Shown here in pieces: positions 22,099-30,963 of a stretch of 64,000 nt of DNA. The stretch covers positions 1 to 64,000 of the forward strand of contig CAIMHT010000019.1 of assembly GCA_903840935.1 (NCBI GenBank). The letters are read 5' to 3'. The notes under the pieces were generated by a model. That model searched no databases. It saw only the letters and a list, made by a program, of their open reading frames with translations, and was not told where the DNA came from. Made by a program: the position numbers and the translations under genes. The stretch's first letter is position 1. Every line of letters begins with the position of its first letter. Source of the DNA: an uncultured Chlorobiaceae bacterium (GTDB taxonomy: Bacteria > Bacteroidota > Chlorobiia > Chlorobiales > Chlorobiaceae).

Positions 22099-22824
22099 TC
22101 AATCAAGTTGAATCGAGCCTTTGGTCTTCTCTCTTCGGTTTCTTTCTTTGGCGTCATACTCGTCCATGCAACCACTATCCTTGCCCTGAACCAGAGAACA
22201 CTCCAGATACTGAACTATTTCCATGATACAAGCCCTGATTGCCTTTCCTACAGGTGTATTCTGATACTCGCCAAGATGACCGTTAAAGCCTCTATGGGAC
22301 ACTCCAATGCTGATACCACTGGATTTTGACGTAGCCTCTACCGTCCGGGCGTCATAGATTTCGCCTGTTTCAACATCAATTACCTTCAGGTCGACAGCCA
22401 TGTACGCTTTTTCCTGCTTTCCTCCCAGGCTGATACCACCAAAGGAGAGCCCCCCACCGCCGCCGCTCGTATTCTGTTCAAAGGCTGAAAGCGTAGCCGC
22501 AATCAGATATTTGGCACCGGTAATGTTTCCTAACCTTGATCTTGTTCTGGGGTTAACCATTCCGGACGCACCCAGATCCTGTTCATTAAGAACCGCATCA
22601 AGCTCTCTCCTTTCGAGCACCCGAAAACTGTTAGTCGATGCGAGTTCTGCAATAAGCATATCCTGCAGATCCGTACCGACACTCCCTTCCCACCATCCTG
22701 CTGAGGTGTGGTTTGTAAACCTCAACACCCCGATTCGAGGTTTTCCCGAGGCATATCCTTGAGAAAAAACAGAAATGGAAAACAAAAACAGAAACAGCAG
22801 AAAAACTTTAATCCGCATGATCAT
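22099..22824 (-). CDS. CsgG/HfaB-family secreted protein
   Basis: Signal peptide, then RIGVLRFTNHTSAGWW.. and FRVLERRELDAVLNEQDLGASGMVN; typical CsgG-domain pattern. Confidence 0.8.
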   Translation of the reverse strand: MIMRIKVFLLFLFLFSISVFSQGYASGKPRIGVLRFTNHTSAGWWEGSVGTDLQDMLIAELASTNSFRVLERRELDAVLNEQDLGASGMVNPRTRSRLGNITGAKYLIAATLSAFEQNTSGGGGGLSFGGISLGGKQEKAYMAVDLKVIDVETGEIYDARTVEATSKSSGISIGVSHRGFNGHLGEYQNTPVGKAIRACIMEIVQYLECSLVQGKDSGCMDEYDAKERNRREKTKGSIQLD

Positions 22825-23370
22825 CCTCCGGGGTTATTGGGCGTTAAACAGGAAACTGCAAAAAATTATAACTTTAAAGTATCACAGTAAAAAGAAAATC
22901 CAAAGCATATAAGGAATTCAGATTCCCTTAACCGTTACTTTTTCTTTCCTTTCCATTACCGTTATTGGGGGTAAACAATTCCTTCTGCCATTTATTTGCC
23001 TGATAATTCGTAAAATTGGCTCAATTGAGGCCACGCTTTGCCTGAATAATGAAGTTAGTTCAGGAGCGAATTTTTCATGCGGGTAATGAGCTGCTCAACC
23101 TGTGAACAGTGGATTATGAGGTGGTTTGCCAAAGGTCTGTCAGAAAGGATATCCTGATGGGATATCAATAAGCTGGCCTTGAATATATTCGCTTCGCAGG
23201 TGCAGGGATAATTACAGACGATTAAGTAAATTATCGCATGAATTTTGCCTTCAATTTTTCAGTTAATGAAAAATGTTGCATGAATTTTGAATTTTTTTAT
23301 AAAAAAATCTTGCACCTTGACTGGTTCTGACCTTCAAGGTATGAAATGAACGTAATAACAGGAGTGATAT

Positions 23371-24384
23371 ATGGCGTTATGGAATTCAATTACAGGGCAG
23401 TTACGATCAGTCATTGAATGGAAAAATCCTGCTTCGGATGTTCTTTTTCAACGATGGACGGATAATGGAGACGAGATCAAAAACGCGTCAAAGCTTATCG
23501 TTGGTCCCGGTCAGGGGGCGATCTTTGTCTATGAGGGCAAGCCGCAAGCTGTTATTACCGAACCAGGCATGACAGACCTGAAAACACAAAACATTCCGTT
23601 CTGGACGACGATCACCAAATTCATGCAGGCTTTCAAGAGTGAGCACAAGGTCGGGATCTATTTTTTCCGGACTGCCGAGATTTTGAACCAGGGTTGGGGT
23701 ACACCTGGTCCGGTGAAATATATCGATCCGCAGTACAGGTTTCCTGTCGGGATGAAAGGTTTTGGCAATTTCTCTTTCCGTATCTCAGATGCGGGAAGTT
23801 TTTTCATGAACGTTATGGGGCAGAGGGACGAGTTCAGAGTTGATGAACTCCGTCTGGTCATTGTGGCAAGGCTTGTTCAGCCACTTACGGATTTTCTTGC
23901 TGAAGCAAAGTTCGGCTATAATGAGATCGATGCCAACAGGAATGAAATTGCTGATGGGGTGAAAGAAAAGGTAGCTCCGATTTTTCTGACACTTGGTTTC
24001 GAGCTTAAGGATTTTCGCGTCGAAAATACAGATTTTGATGATGATACAAAGCGTAGAGTGCAACGTATTGCGGATATGCAGGCTGAGGCACAGGCGGCAC
24101 AGGCAGTCGGCTTGAATTTTAGTCAAGTTCAGCAGTTGGCAGCTCTTCGAGATGCGGCCCAGAACCAGGGAGGAGTTGCCGGGATGGGAGTTGGTCTTGG
24201 TGCAGGTGTTGGAATGGGGCAGGCCATGGCCGGGATGATGACCAATATGAATGCACCGCAAACGGCAGCAGCACCGGAAGATCCCGTGGCAAAGCTTGCA
24301 AAGTTGAAACAGATGCTTGACAACGACCTCATCACCCAACAGGAATACGACACAAAAAAGCAGCAGATTCTTGCGCAACTGTAA
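23371..24384 (+). CDS. SPFH-domain, YdjI-like (virion-core-protein-like) protein with C-terminal SHOCT-like segment
   Basis: MALWNSITGQLRSVIEWKNPASDVLFQRW...; C-terminus DPVAKLAKLKQMLDNDLITQQEYDTKKQQIL. Confidence 0.85.
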   Translation: MALWNSITGQLRSVIEWKNPASDVLFQRWTDNGDEIKNASKLIVGPGQGAIFVYEGKPQAVITEPGMTDLKTQNIPFWTTITKFMQAFKSEHKVGIYFFRTAEILNQGWGTPGPVKYIDPQYRFPVGMKGFGNFSFRISDAGSFFMNVMGQRDEFRVDELRLVIVARLVQPLTDFLAEAKFGYNEIDANRNEIADGVKEKVAPIFLTLGFELKDFRVENTDFDDDTKRRVQRIADMQAEAQAAQAVGLNFSQVQQLAALRDAAQNQGGVAGMGVGLGAGVGMGQAMAGMMTNMNAPQTAAAPEDPVAKLAKLKQMLDNDLITQQEYDTKKQQILAQL

Positions 24385-24438
24385 TAGCGTCTTTTGCGAT
24401 TCGCTTTTGAAGAACGTAACTATCAGGAGTAAATATTT

Positions 24439-26310
24439 ATGAGGTTCAGCCGCTTTTTCAGGTTTCTTTTCATGATCACCCTTACCGTTCTTGGTATCCC
24501 GTTCATTGGTGAGGAGCTTATTGCGCGGGCCGGTGGCGGCGGAGGTCACGGAGGAGGCCATGGCGGAGGGCATAGTGGTGGCGGATTCTCTGGCGGGGGA
24601 CACTCCTTTGGTGGTGGAGGCTTTGGTCATGATACCTATTCCAGCGGATCCGGTTCCACTGGTTTTTCCACATTTGTTACAGTCATTGTTCTTATTGGGA
24701 TTATTTACCTGGTATTCCGGCTTGTTTTGTTTTTTCAAAACGCTTCGATTACAACGTATTCCAGGATGGCCGGTTATGAAAAAAAGTCTTATGAAAAAGT
24801 CGATGGATGGAAGGAATTTCTTGCAGCGAATCCCGACTTCGATGTATCTGCATTCCTGTTGAAAGTCCGCAAAGCTTTCATCGAAGTTCAATCGTCCTGG
24901 TCTGAACAGAATACCAGTCGCATGAGAAGGTTCATTACCGACGGTGTCTACCAGCGATTCAACACCCAGTTCAGGATGATGCAGCTTTTACAGCAGACCA
25001 ACCCGGTAAGCAATATAAAAATAGCGGATATCTGGGTTGATAAAATTGAACAGGACGGTCTGTATGACATTATGCATGTTGGAATCGAAGCGAGCATGGA
25101 CGACAAGTTCCAGTGTGCCCTGAACCATGAGCTGGATGAGGAAGGTTTCGACGATTTTGTCGAGTTCTGGTCGTTTATCCGCAAGCGCGGAGCGCCGAAA
25201 AAAGATATCTATGATTCCAGCAACTGTCCGAACTGTGGCGCACCCCTGCCGGAAAATATAGGTGAGGTTTGCAAATGTACCCATTGTAACGCAATGGTCA
25301 ACTCCGGAGAATTTGACTGGGTACTTTCCGAAATCACCCAGAAAGATGATTACCACAGAAATGATGTGTTTTCAAACAAGCTGGGTAATCTGGAAACAAA
25401 GGTACGTGAGATGGTATCGGTTTATGGCGATTTTTCCGTTCAACTGGTTGAGGACAAGGCTTCAAATGCCTACATGCAGATCATGACTGCTCAAGTCATG
25501 CATGATCCTTCCGTAATGCGCAGGTTTGTCTCAGATGATTTATTCCAGCAGCTTGCTCCAAGGTCCGAAAAGAATGAGGAAATTTTCAATCGTATTTTCC
25601 TGAACAAGGTTACTCTTATTGGTGCACAGAAAAAGGAAAATAAAAACATGCTCATCTTTGCACTCATCTGTTCAATGCAGAGAGTGGTGGTTAAAGACAA
25701 CAGGGTGGTGCTCGTTGATCCGGAAATTATGACACGGGAAGAGGTCATGTTTTTGACCCGTGATGCCCAGGCAGGGGCCGGAAAGGGTTCAATCTATCAG
25801 CATAATTGTCCAGCTTGTGGTGGACCTGTCAAGAACACGCTTGATGTGAAGTGTGCATACTGCGGAAGTCTGCTCAACAGTACAGCGAACGACTGGGTTG
25901 TCAGCGCACTGATGAACCGCTCAGAATTCGCTTCCTACTATGGTGAGAATAAGGGCTCTTTCACAGCGAAAGTTGATCCTGTTGTATTGGATAAGCTTTA
26001 TGGTGTTAAAGATTATGCACTTAACAACATTATTATCGTTTTTGCGGCTGATGGAGCTTTTAACGATGAGGAAAGAATTTTTCTGACTGAAGCAGCGAAC
26101 AATTGGGGATTCAAGACTGTCGATATCGAACCTCTTTTCAAGATGGCAGCAAGCGGAAGGCTTTCGATCAGAATGCCTGAAGATCAGGATATGCGAAACA
26201 GTATCTATAAGCTGATGGAGAAGGCTGCGAGAGCTGACGAAAACATTACCCTCCAGGAGCAAAAGATTCTGGATTGGGTCAAAGAGACTTATATCGACAA
26301 AAAAGTATAA
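24439..26310 (+). CDS. Membrane protein: Gly/His-rich N-terminus, two Tim44-like domains, two zinc ribbons, TerB-like C-terminus
   Basis: GGGGHGGGHGGGHSGGGFSGGG tract; CPNCGAPLPENIGEVCKCTHC and CPACGGPVKNTLDVKCAYC; C-terminal FAADGAFNDEERIFLTEAA..ADENITLQEQKIL. Confidence 0.8.
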   Translation: MRFSRFFRFLFMITLTVLGIPFIGEELIARAGGGGGHGGGHGGGHSGGGFSGGGHSFGGGGFGHDTYSSGSGSTGFSTFVTVIVLIGIIYLVFRLVLFFQNASITTYSRMAGYEKKSYEKVDGWKEFLAANPDFDVSAFLLKVRKAFIEVQSSWSEQNTSRMRRFITDGVYQRFNTQFRMMQLLQQTNPVSNIKIADIWVDKIEQDGLYDIMHVGIEASMDDKFQCALNHELDEEGFDDFVEFWSFIRKRGAPKKDIYDSSNCPNCGAPLPENIGEVCKCTHCNAMVNSGEFDWVLSEITQKDDYHRNDVFSNKLGNLETKVREMVSVYGDFSVQLVEDKASNAYMQIMTAQVMHDPSVMRRFVSDDLFQQLAPRSEKNEEIFNRIFLNKVTLIGAQKKENKNMLIFALICSMQRVVVKDNRVVLVDPEIMTREEVMFLTRDAQAGAGKGSIYQHNCPACGGPVKNTLDVKCAYCGSLLNSTANDWVVSALMNRSEFASYYGENKGSFTAKVDPVVLDKLYGVKDYALNNIIIVFAADGAFNDEERIFLTEAANNWGFKTVDIEPLFKMAASGRLSIRMPEDQDMRNSIYKLMEKAARADENITLQEQKILDWVKETYIDKKV

Positions 26311-26452
26311 ATCAGGTGCTTGTATACGCTAATAGCAAACGCGAAAAATAACGAATACAGACAGTTCGATTTCCGGTGGGGAGAGATTGAGGACTTTCAA
26401 TTTGTGACACACTTATTTATTTATTTGTTATTTACGACAAAGGAAATATGCC

Positions 26453-27232
26453 ATGGGGACAGTAATGCCGGTTGTTTTTTTTGGGCATGGAAACCCGATG
26501 AATGCGCTTCAGACAAATGGATACACCGAAAGCTGGCGTCAGTTTGCTCAAAGCATACCACGTCCTAAGGCGATACTTGCCATATCGGCACACTGGTATA
26601 TTCCCGATACTGCGGTGACAGGAAGCCCTTTTCCAAAGACCATACACGATTTCGGAGGGTTTCCACCGGCACTGTACAACGTCACCTATCCTGCTCCGGG
26701 CAGTCCGGAACTTGCCCGGAAGGTTCAGAAACTGCTTGCTCCTCTCGAAGTGCGATTTGATGAGCAACGCGGTCTCGATCATGGAACCTGGTCGGTGCTC
26801 TGCCATCTCTTTCCTGATGCCGATATTCCTGTTGTTCAACTCAGCATTGATGAGACTATGAGTCCTGAGTTTCATTATGAGACCGGCAGGCTGCTTCAAC
26901 CGCTGCGCGATGATGGCATTCTGATTGCCGGAAGTGGTAATCTTGTCCATAACCTTCAAGCCTATGCCTGGGGCACTGAGAACGCGCAACCGTTTGACTG
27001 GGCGGTTCGATTTGAACAATCTGCAAGAAAACTCATGCTCGAAGGCAGGGATCGGGAGCTTGTCGATTACAGGGGTATGGGCAGCGATGCGCGGCTCTCT
27101 GTTCCAACACCCGACCATTTTTTGCCGCTGCTCTATATACTTGGTTTACGGAGAGAACATGAACAGGTCAGCTTTCCTGTCGAAGGGATTGAAGGCGGGT
27201 CGCTTTCCATGCTTTCAGTCCGCATCGGCTGA
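26453..27232 (+). CDS. ygiD: DODA-type extradiol aromatic-ring-opening dioxygenase (YgiD-like)
   Basis: MPVVFFGHGNPMNAL, AISAHWYIPDTAVTG, HDFGGFP, LDHGTWSVLCHLFP, GSGNLVHNL. Confidence 0.92.
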   Translation: MGTVMPVVFFGHGNPMNALQTNGYTESWRQFAQSIPRPKAILAISAHWYIPDTAVTGSPFPKTIHDFGGFPPALYNVTYPAPGSPELARKVQKLLAPLEVRFDEQRGLDHGTWSVLCHLFPDADIPVVQLSIDETMSPEFHYETGRLLQPLRDDGILIAGSGNLVHNLQAYAWGTENAQPFDWAVRFEQSARKLMLEGRDRELVDYRGMGSDARLSVPTPDHFLPLLYILGLRREHEQVSFPVEGIEGGSLSMLSVRIG

Positions 27233-27533
27233 AATCCATTCTGCTTTCCCTGCGCTGGCAAGGCTGATCGGGCAAGAACGGATCGGCTATGGAAACGGTG
27301 ATATCTCTGCGGGGATATCGATACCTACTGGCAGCGGCGGGGCAGTCTATGTGTTCGCCTGCTACATCACCGGCGGAGAGCATCCCTCAGAAAAAGCCGC
27401 TCGCGCTATTGTGGAAAATGTATTCAAATCTCAGAATCTTTTGTACCCTGCAGCGTATCAGCTCTCGTGTCTATCGTTCAGTATTTCAATGGATGAATCG
27501 GTATACATTCATGAGAAACTCAATTCAATATAA
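27159..27533 (+). CDS. Hypothetical protein overlapping the 3' end of the dioxygenase
   Basis: 124-aa ORF from the ATG at 27159; 74-nt overlap with the upstream CDS in another frame; about 300 nt of unique coding sequence. Confidence 0.4.
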   Translation: MNRSAFLSKGLKAGRFPCFQSASAEIHSAFPALARLIGQERIGYGNGDISAGISIPTGSGGAVYVFACYITGGEHPSEKAARAIVENVFKSQNLLYPAAYQLSCLSFSISMDESVYIHEKLNSI

Positions 27534-27737
27534 ATAATGACTCCTTTCGGGTTCGTACAATCGACAGGAAAGTGTTTCTTTTTTGTTTTTTTACTTTGAT
27601 ACGCGACTTATTGGGGGTTTTCTTTCCGGGTTGCTTGTTTTTCTACTTTCAGGGGTCATAAACTTTATGTTGAGATTTCCGGATTATTGTTTCTACATTG
27701 CCATAATGTCAAAATATTTCCCGTGGAGTCGATTATC

Positions 27738-29015
27738 ATGAATACTACCCAGAGCTTTTCATTGTTACGCCAGCAGGCGGGTTTGTCGATTGACAAAATC
27801 GCCCACATTACGGGGTACAGCCAGAGAGAGGTCTATCGCTGGGAGAAAAACGAGATAGTTCCCAGAAAATTGGTGCTTGACCAGCTCACAAGGATTGCTC
27901 AGCCTTTGTCATCCTACGGAAAAGAGACTTCAAGCTTTACCTTCATTGATCTTTTTGCCGGTATTGGAGGCATGAGAAAAGCTTTTGAAGAGCTTGGCGG
28001 AAGGTGTGTTTTTACGAGCGAGTGGGACAAATATTCCCGTCAGACCTATCGGGCAAATTTCGAGTGTGATCATGAAATTGGTGGTGACATTACCAAAATT
28101 GATGCCCACGACATCCCGTCACATGATATTCTGGTTGCGGGTTTTCCTTGCCAGCCCTTTTCAATAGCGGGAGTTTCAAAAAAAAATGCTCTTGGCAAAC
28201 CTCATGGTTTTGCAGACAAAACCCAGGGGACTCTTTTTTTCGATGTTGCGAGAATTATTGAGTACCATCGCCCGAAGGCGATCCTGCTGGAAAATGTCAA
28301 AAATCTTCAGCGGCATGACAAGGGGAAGACGTTCGGAGTTATCAAGGAGACTCTTGCGGAACTGGGTTATTACTTTGACTGGAAAATTATTGATGCAGGA
28401 AACTGGGTTCCCCAGCACAGAGAGAGGATATTTATAGCCGGTTTCCGGGAGGATTGTGGATTCAGTTTTAACCGGTTTGAACTGCCACACAGCAGCAATC
28501 GCCCGGTTATAGAATCAATATTACACTCTGAAAGTGGCCAGGAAGATGAGGAACCACCTTATACCATCGGCCCGTTGGCAAGAATATCCGACCGCTACAC
28601 ACTCTCGGATCATCTTTGGGATTATCTTCAGAAGTACGCGGAAAAACATCGGGCAAAAGGCAATGGTTTTGGTTTTGGCCTTGTCGGACCACACGATGTA
28701 GCCAGAACACTTTCGGCGCGGTATTACAAGGATGGTTCCGAGATACTGGTGAAGCAGACGGGTAAAAACCCCCGCAGGCTTACACCGAGGGAGTGTTCAC
28801 GGTTGATGGGTTTTGACACGCTCAACGGTAACAGTTTTGTGATTCCTGTTTCGGATACCCAGGCTTACCGGCAGTTCGGTAATGCTGTTGTTGTGCCTGT
28901 CGTCAGGGCAGTTGCCCGGTACATGCTTGAATACCTGATGGATGGTGTTTCATCTGACCAGTTGCGTTTTGATTTTGGCGTTTTGATGGCTGACAACGCT
29001 GTTCAGTATGGCTGA
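27738..29015 (+). CDS. DNA (cytosine-5-)-methyltransferase with N-terminal HTH, Dcm/EcoRII-like
   Basis: FIDLFAGIGGMRKAFEELGG, GFPCQPFSIAGVSKKNALGKPHGFADKTQGTLFFDVARII, ENVKNL, QHRERIFIAGF, RQFGNAVVVPV. Confidence 0.95.
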   Translation: MNTTQSFSLLRQQAGLSIDKIAHITGYSQREVYRWEKNEIVPRKLVLDQLTRIAQPLSSYGKETSSFTFIDLFAGIGGMRKAFEELGGRCVFTSEWDKYSRQTYRANFECDHEIGGDITKIDAHDIPSHDILVAGFPCQPFSIAGVSKKNALGKPHGFADKTQGTLFFDVARIIEYHRPKAILLENVKNLQRHDKGKTFGVIKETLAELGYYFDWKIIDAGNWVPQHRERIFIAGFREDCGFSFNRFELPHSSNRPVIESILHSESGQEDEEPPYTIGPLARISDRYTLSDHLWDYLQKYAEKHRAKGNGFGFGLVGPHDVARTLSARYYKDGSEILVKQTGKNPRRLTPRECSRLMGFDTLNGNSFVIPVSDTQAYRQFGNAVVVPVVRAVARYMLEYLMDGVSSDQLRFDFGVLMADNAVQYG

Positions 29016-29538
29016 TGTTGTTTCATCGGAAACACGAAGCCGCATGATGTCCGGCATCCGGGCAGAGAATACCATTCCCGAAATGAGGGTGCGCAGAGGT
29101 CTTCATGCAAAGGGGTTCAGATTCAGGCTCCACTGCAGGGAATTGCCGGGAAAGCCGGATCTTGTTTTTCCGAAGTATCGTGCTGTTATTTTTGTGCATG
29201 GATGTTTCTGGCATGGCCATGAGTGCGCACTTTTTAAATGGCCGAAAACAAGAGAGGATTTCTGGAAAGAAAAGATTGAACAAAACAGGATTCGTGACCT
29301 AGCTGTTATAGATGAACTTGCAAGGCAAGGCTGGAGAGTTCTGCTTGTTTGGGAGTGTGCCCTGAAAGGCAAAGGGCGCAGACTGATTGATGAAGTTGTT
29401 GATTCCTGTGCAGAATGGCTGCTTTCAAGCTCGACAAAACATGAAATCCGAGGGCAACATGCGACTATCTACACTGCAAACGCTCATGCGAAACAAGGGT
29501 TGTCGGACGATCTACGCGAAGGTACTCGCAGCAAATGA
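29008..29538 (+). CDS. vsr: Very short patch repair endonuclease (Vsr)
   Basis: SSETRSRMMSGIRAENTIPEMRVRRGLHAKGFRFRLH; DLVFPKYRAVIFVHGCFWHGHECALFKWPKTR. Confidence 0.95.
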   Translation: MADVVSSETRSRMMSGIRAENTIPEMRVRRGLHAKGFRFRLHCRELPGKPDLVFPKYRAVIFVHGCFWHGHECALFKWPKTREDFWKEKIEQNRIRDLAVIDELARQGWRVLLVWECALKGKGRRLIDEVVDSCAEWLLSSSTKHEIRGQHATIYTANAHAKQGLSDDLREGTRSK

Positions 29539-30787
29539 TAACCGGAAGCAGCAGGTCTATTTTGGCGGTGATTTCCAGGCTGTCAACATTATTCCTTCTG
29601 TTACGATAGCTCCTGATCCCGACAAGCCACATATATTCAAGGCACCACTTGATTACTGTTGGCTTTCCGATGATGGAACCGTGCACAATGCACCCCGAGC
29701 TCAACTCATACTCTATCCCCAATATCCTGAAGTAAGATTTTCCGGCTTCCTTCAGGGCTGTTCTGCCGCCCCCTCCGAACTTATGGATGAACGCCTTAGA
29801 CTGGCAGGGCGTATCCTTTTTCTGGGCATATCTCCTGATGGTAAAATTATCGGCTATCTCTGCCATCCGGAGAGCGAACTTGCAAGGGAATTCGCTACTC
29901 TCGGAGAACTGCCCCGAAGCGGCGTGTTTCTTGAACCCGGTCTCGGAACCGGTGTTCTGGACGAACGATCGCTGCTCATCGAGAAACTGGGAGAGATTCA
30001 TCGGAAGGGCTGGATCCGGTCAAGAAAACTGGGCACCAACGGCATTACCTTGCCCTGCGAAGCTCCCAATTGCGGCGGTATGACACTCGAAGCTGAACTG
30101 GATATTTCTCCCAACAGCCGTTCGGAGCCGGATTATCTCGGCTACGAAGTAAAGCAGTACAGCGTCAGCAACTTTCAGCGAATCAACAGTGGCGTACTGA
30201 CTCTCATGACTCCGGAGCCTACGGGCGGTTTCTATCGGAGTGCTGGTATTGAAGCCTTCATCCGGAAATTCGGATATCCTGACATGACGGGAGCTGCTGA
30301 TCGTGGAGACCGGCTGAATTTCGGGGGAGTTCACAAAGTAGGGGAGTATCACCGTTTGACAAACCTTCAGATTGTGCTCAAAGGGTTTGATGCTGTCAAA
30401 GGAAAGATCACCGATGCGACAGGTGGAATCTCGCTGATGAACAGTGAGGGAGAAGAAGCTGCGGTTTGGGGATATGCTGAAATTATGGCCAAATGGAACC
30501 GGAAGCACAACAAGGCAGTCTACATCCCGAGCCAGTGCGTTCAGACACCCGAACGGCAATACTGGTACGGCAACATGATTCGTATCGGCAAAGGAACTGA
30601 TTTTTTGAAGTACCTGCAGGCCATGGCGGAAGGGAAGGTCTACTACGATCCGGGTATTAAACTGGAGAATGCCTCAACCACTCCGCGAACCAAACAGCGA
30701 AGCCAATTCCGCATAAAATCATCCAATCTCCAGGCACTCTACCACAGCATGGATATTATTGACCTGAACGAGGGGCTGTCAGGATAA
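29441..30787 (+). CDS. Probable type II restriction endonuclease, MvaI/BcnI-like C-terminal domain
   Basis: PDYLGYEVKQY fits D-x4-E-x-K; follows a Dcm-like methyltransferase and vsr. Start is 29441 or 29459; either overlaps vsr. Confidence 0.75.
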   Translation: MKSEGNMRLSTLQTLMRNKGCRTIYAKVLAANDNRKQQVYFGGDFQAVNIIPSVTIAPDPDKPHIFKAPLDYCWLSDDGTVHNAPRAQLILYPQYPEVRFSGFLQGCSAAPSELMDERLRLAGRILFLGISPDGKIIGYLCHPESELAREFATLGELPRSGVFLEPGLGTGVLDERSLLIEKLGEIHRKGWIRSRKLGTNGITLPCEAPNCGGMTLEAELDISPNSRSEPDYLGYEVKQYSVSNFQRINSGVLTLMTPEPTGGFYRSAGIEAFIRKFGYPDMTGAADRGDRLNFGGVHKVGEYHRLTNLQIVLKGFDAVKGKITDATGGISLMNSEGEEAAVWGYAEIMAKWNRKHNKAVYIPSQCVQTPERQYWYGNMIRIGKGTDFLKYLQAMAEGKVYYDPGIKLENASTTPRTKQRSQFRIKSSNLQALYHSMDIIDLNEGLSG

Positions 30788-30963
30788 ATCCGTAATCTGC
30801 TTGACTTTTGCTTATATTTCCCTTCAGGAACGTCAGTGGGCTTTTTTTTGCCTGCCTGCTAATGTGCGGTTGGCGATTGTGCTTTTTTTTGCCCTCTGCA
30901 AAGCGTTCTTCGAGGTGACCGGACATGCGCTCTTCAGGCATTTCTTTTGAATAGTGGAGAATC

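Noticed and set aside
23785-24891. 368-aa minus-strand ORF
   Set aside because: Antisense to the SPFH and Tim44-like genes, whose protein sequences show clear conserved domains; a shadow ORF.
29465-30559. Two 178-179-aa minus-strand ORFs
   Set aside because: Antisense to the restriction-endonuclease gene.
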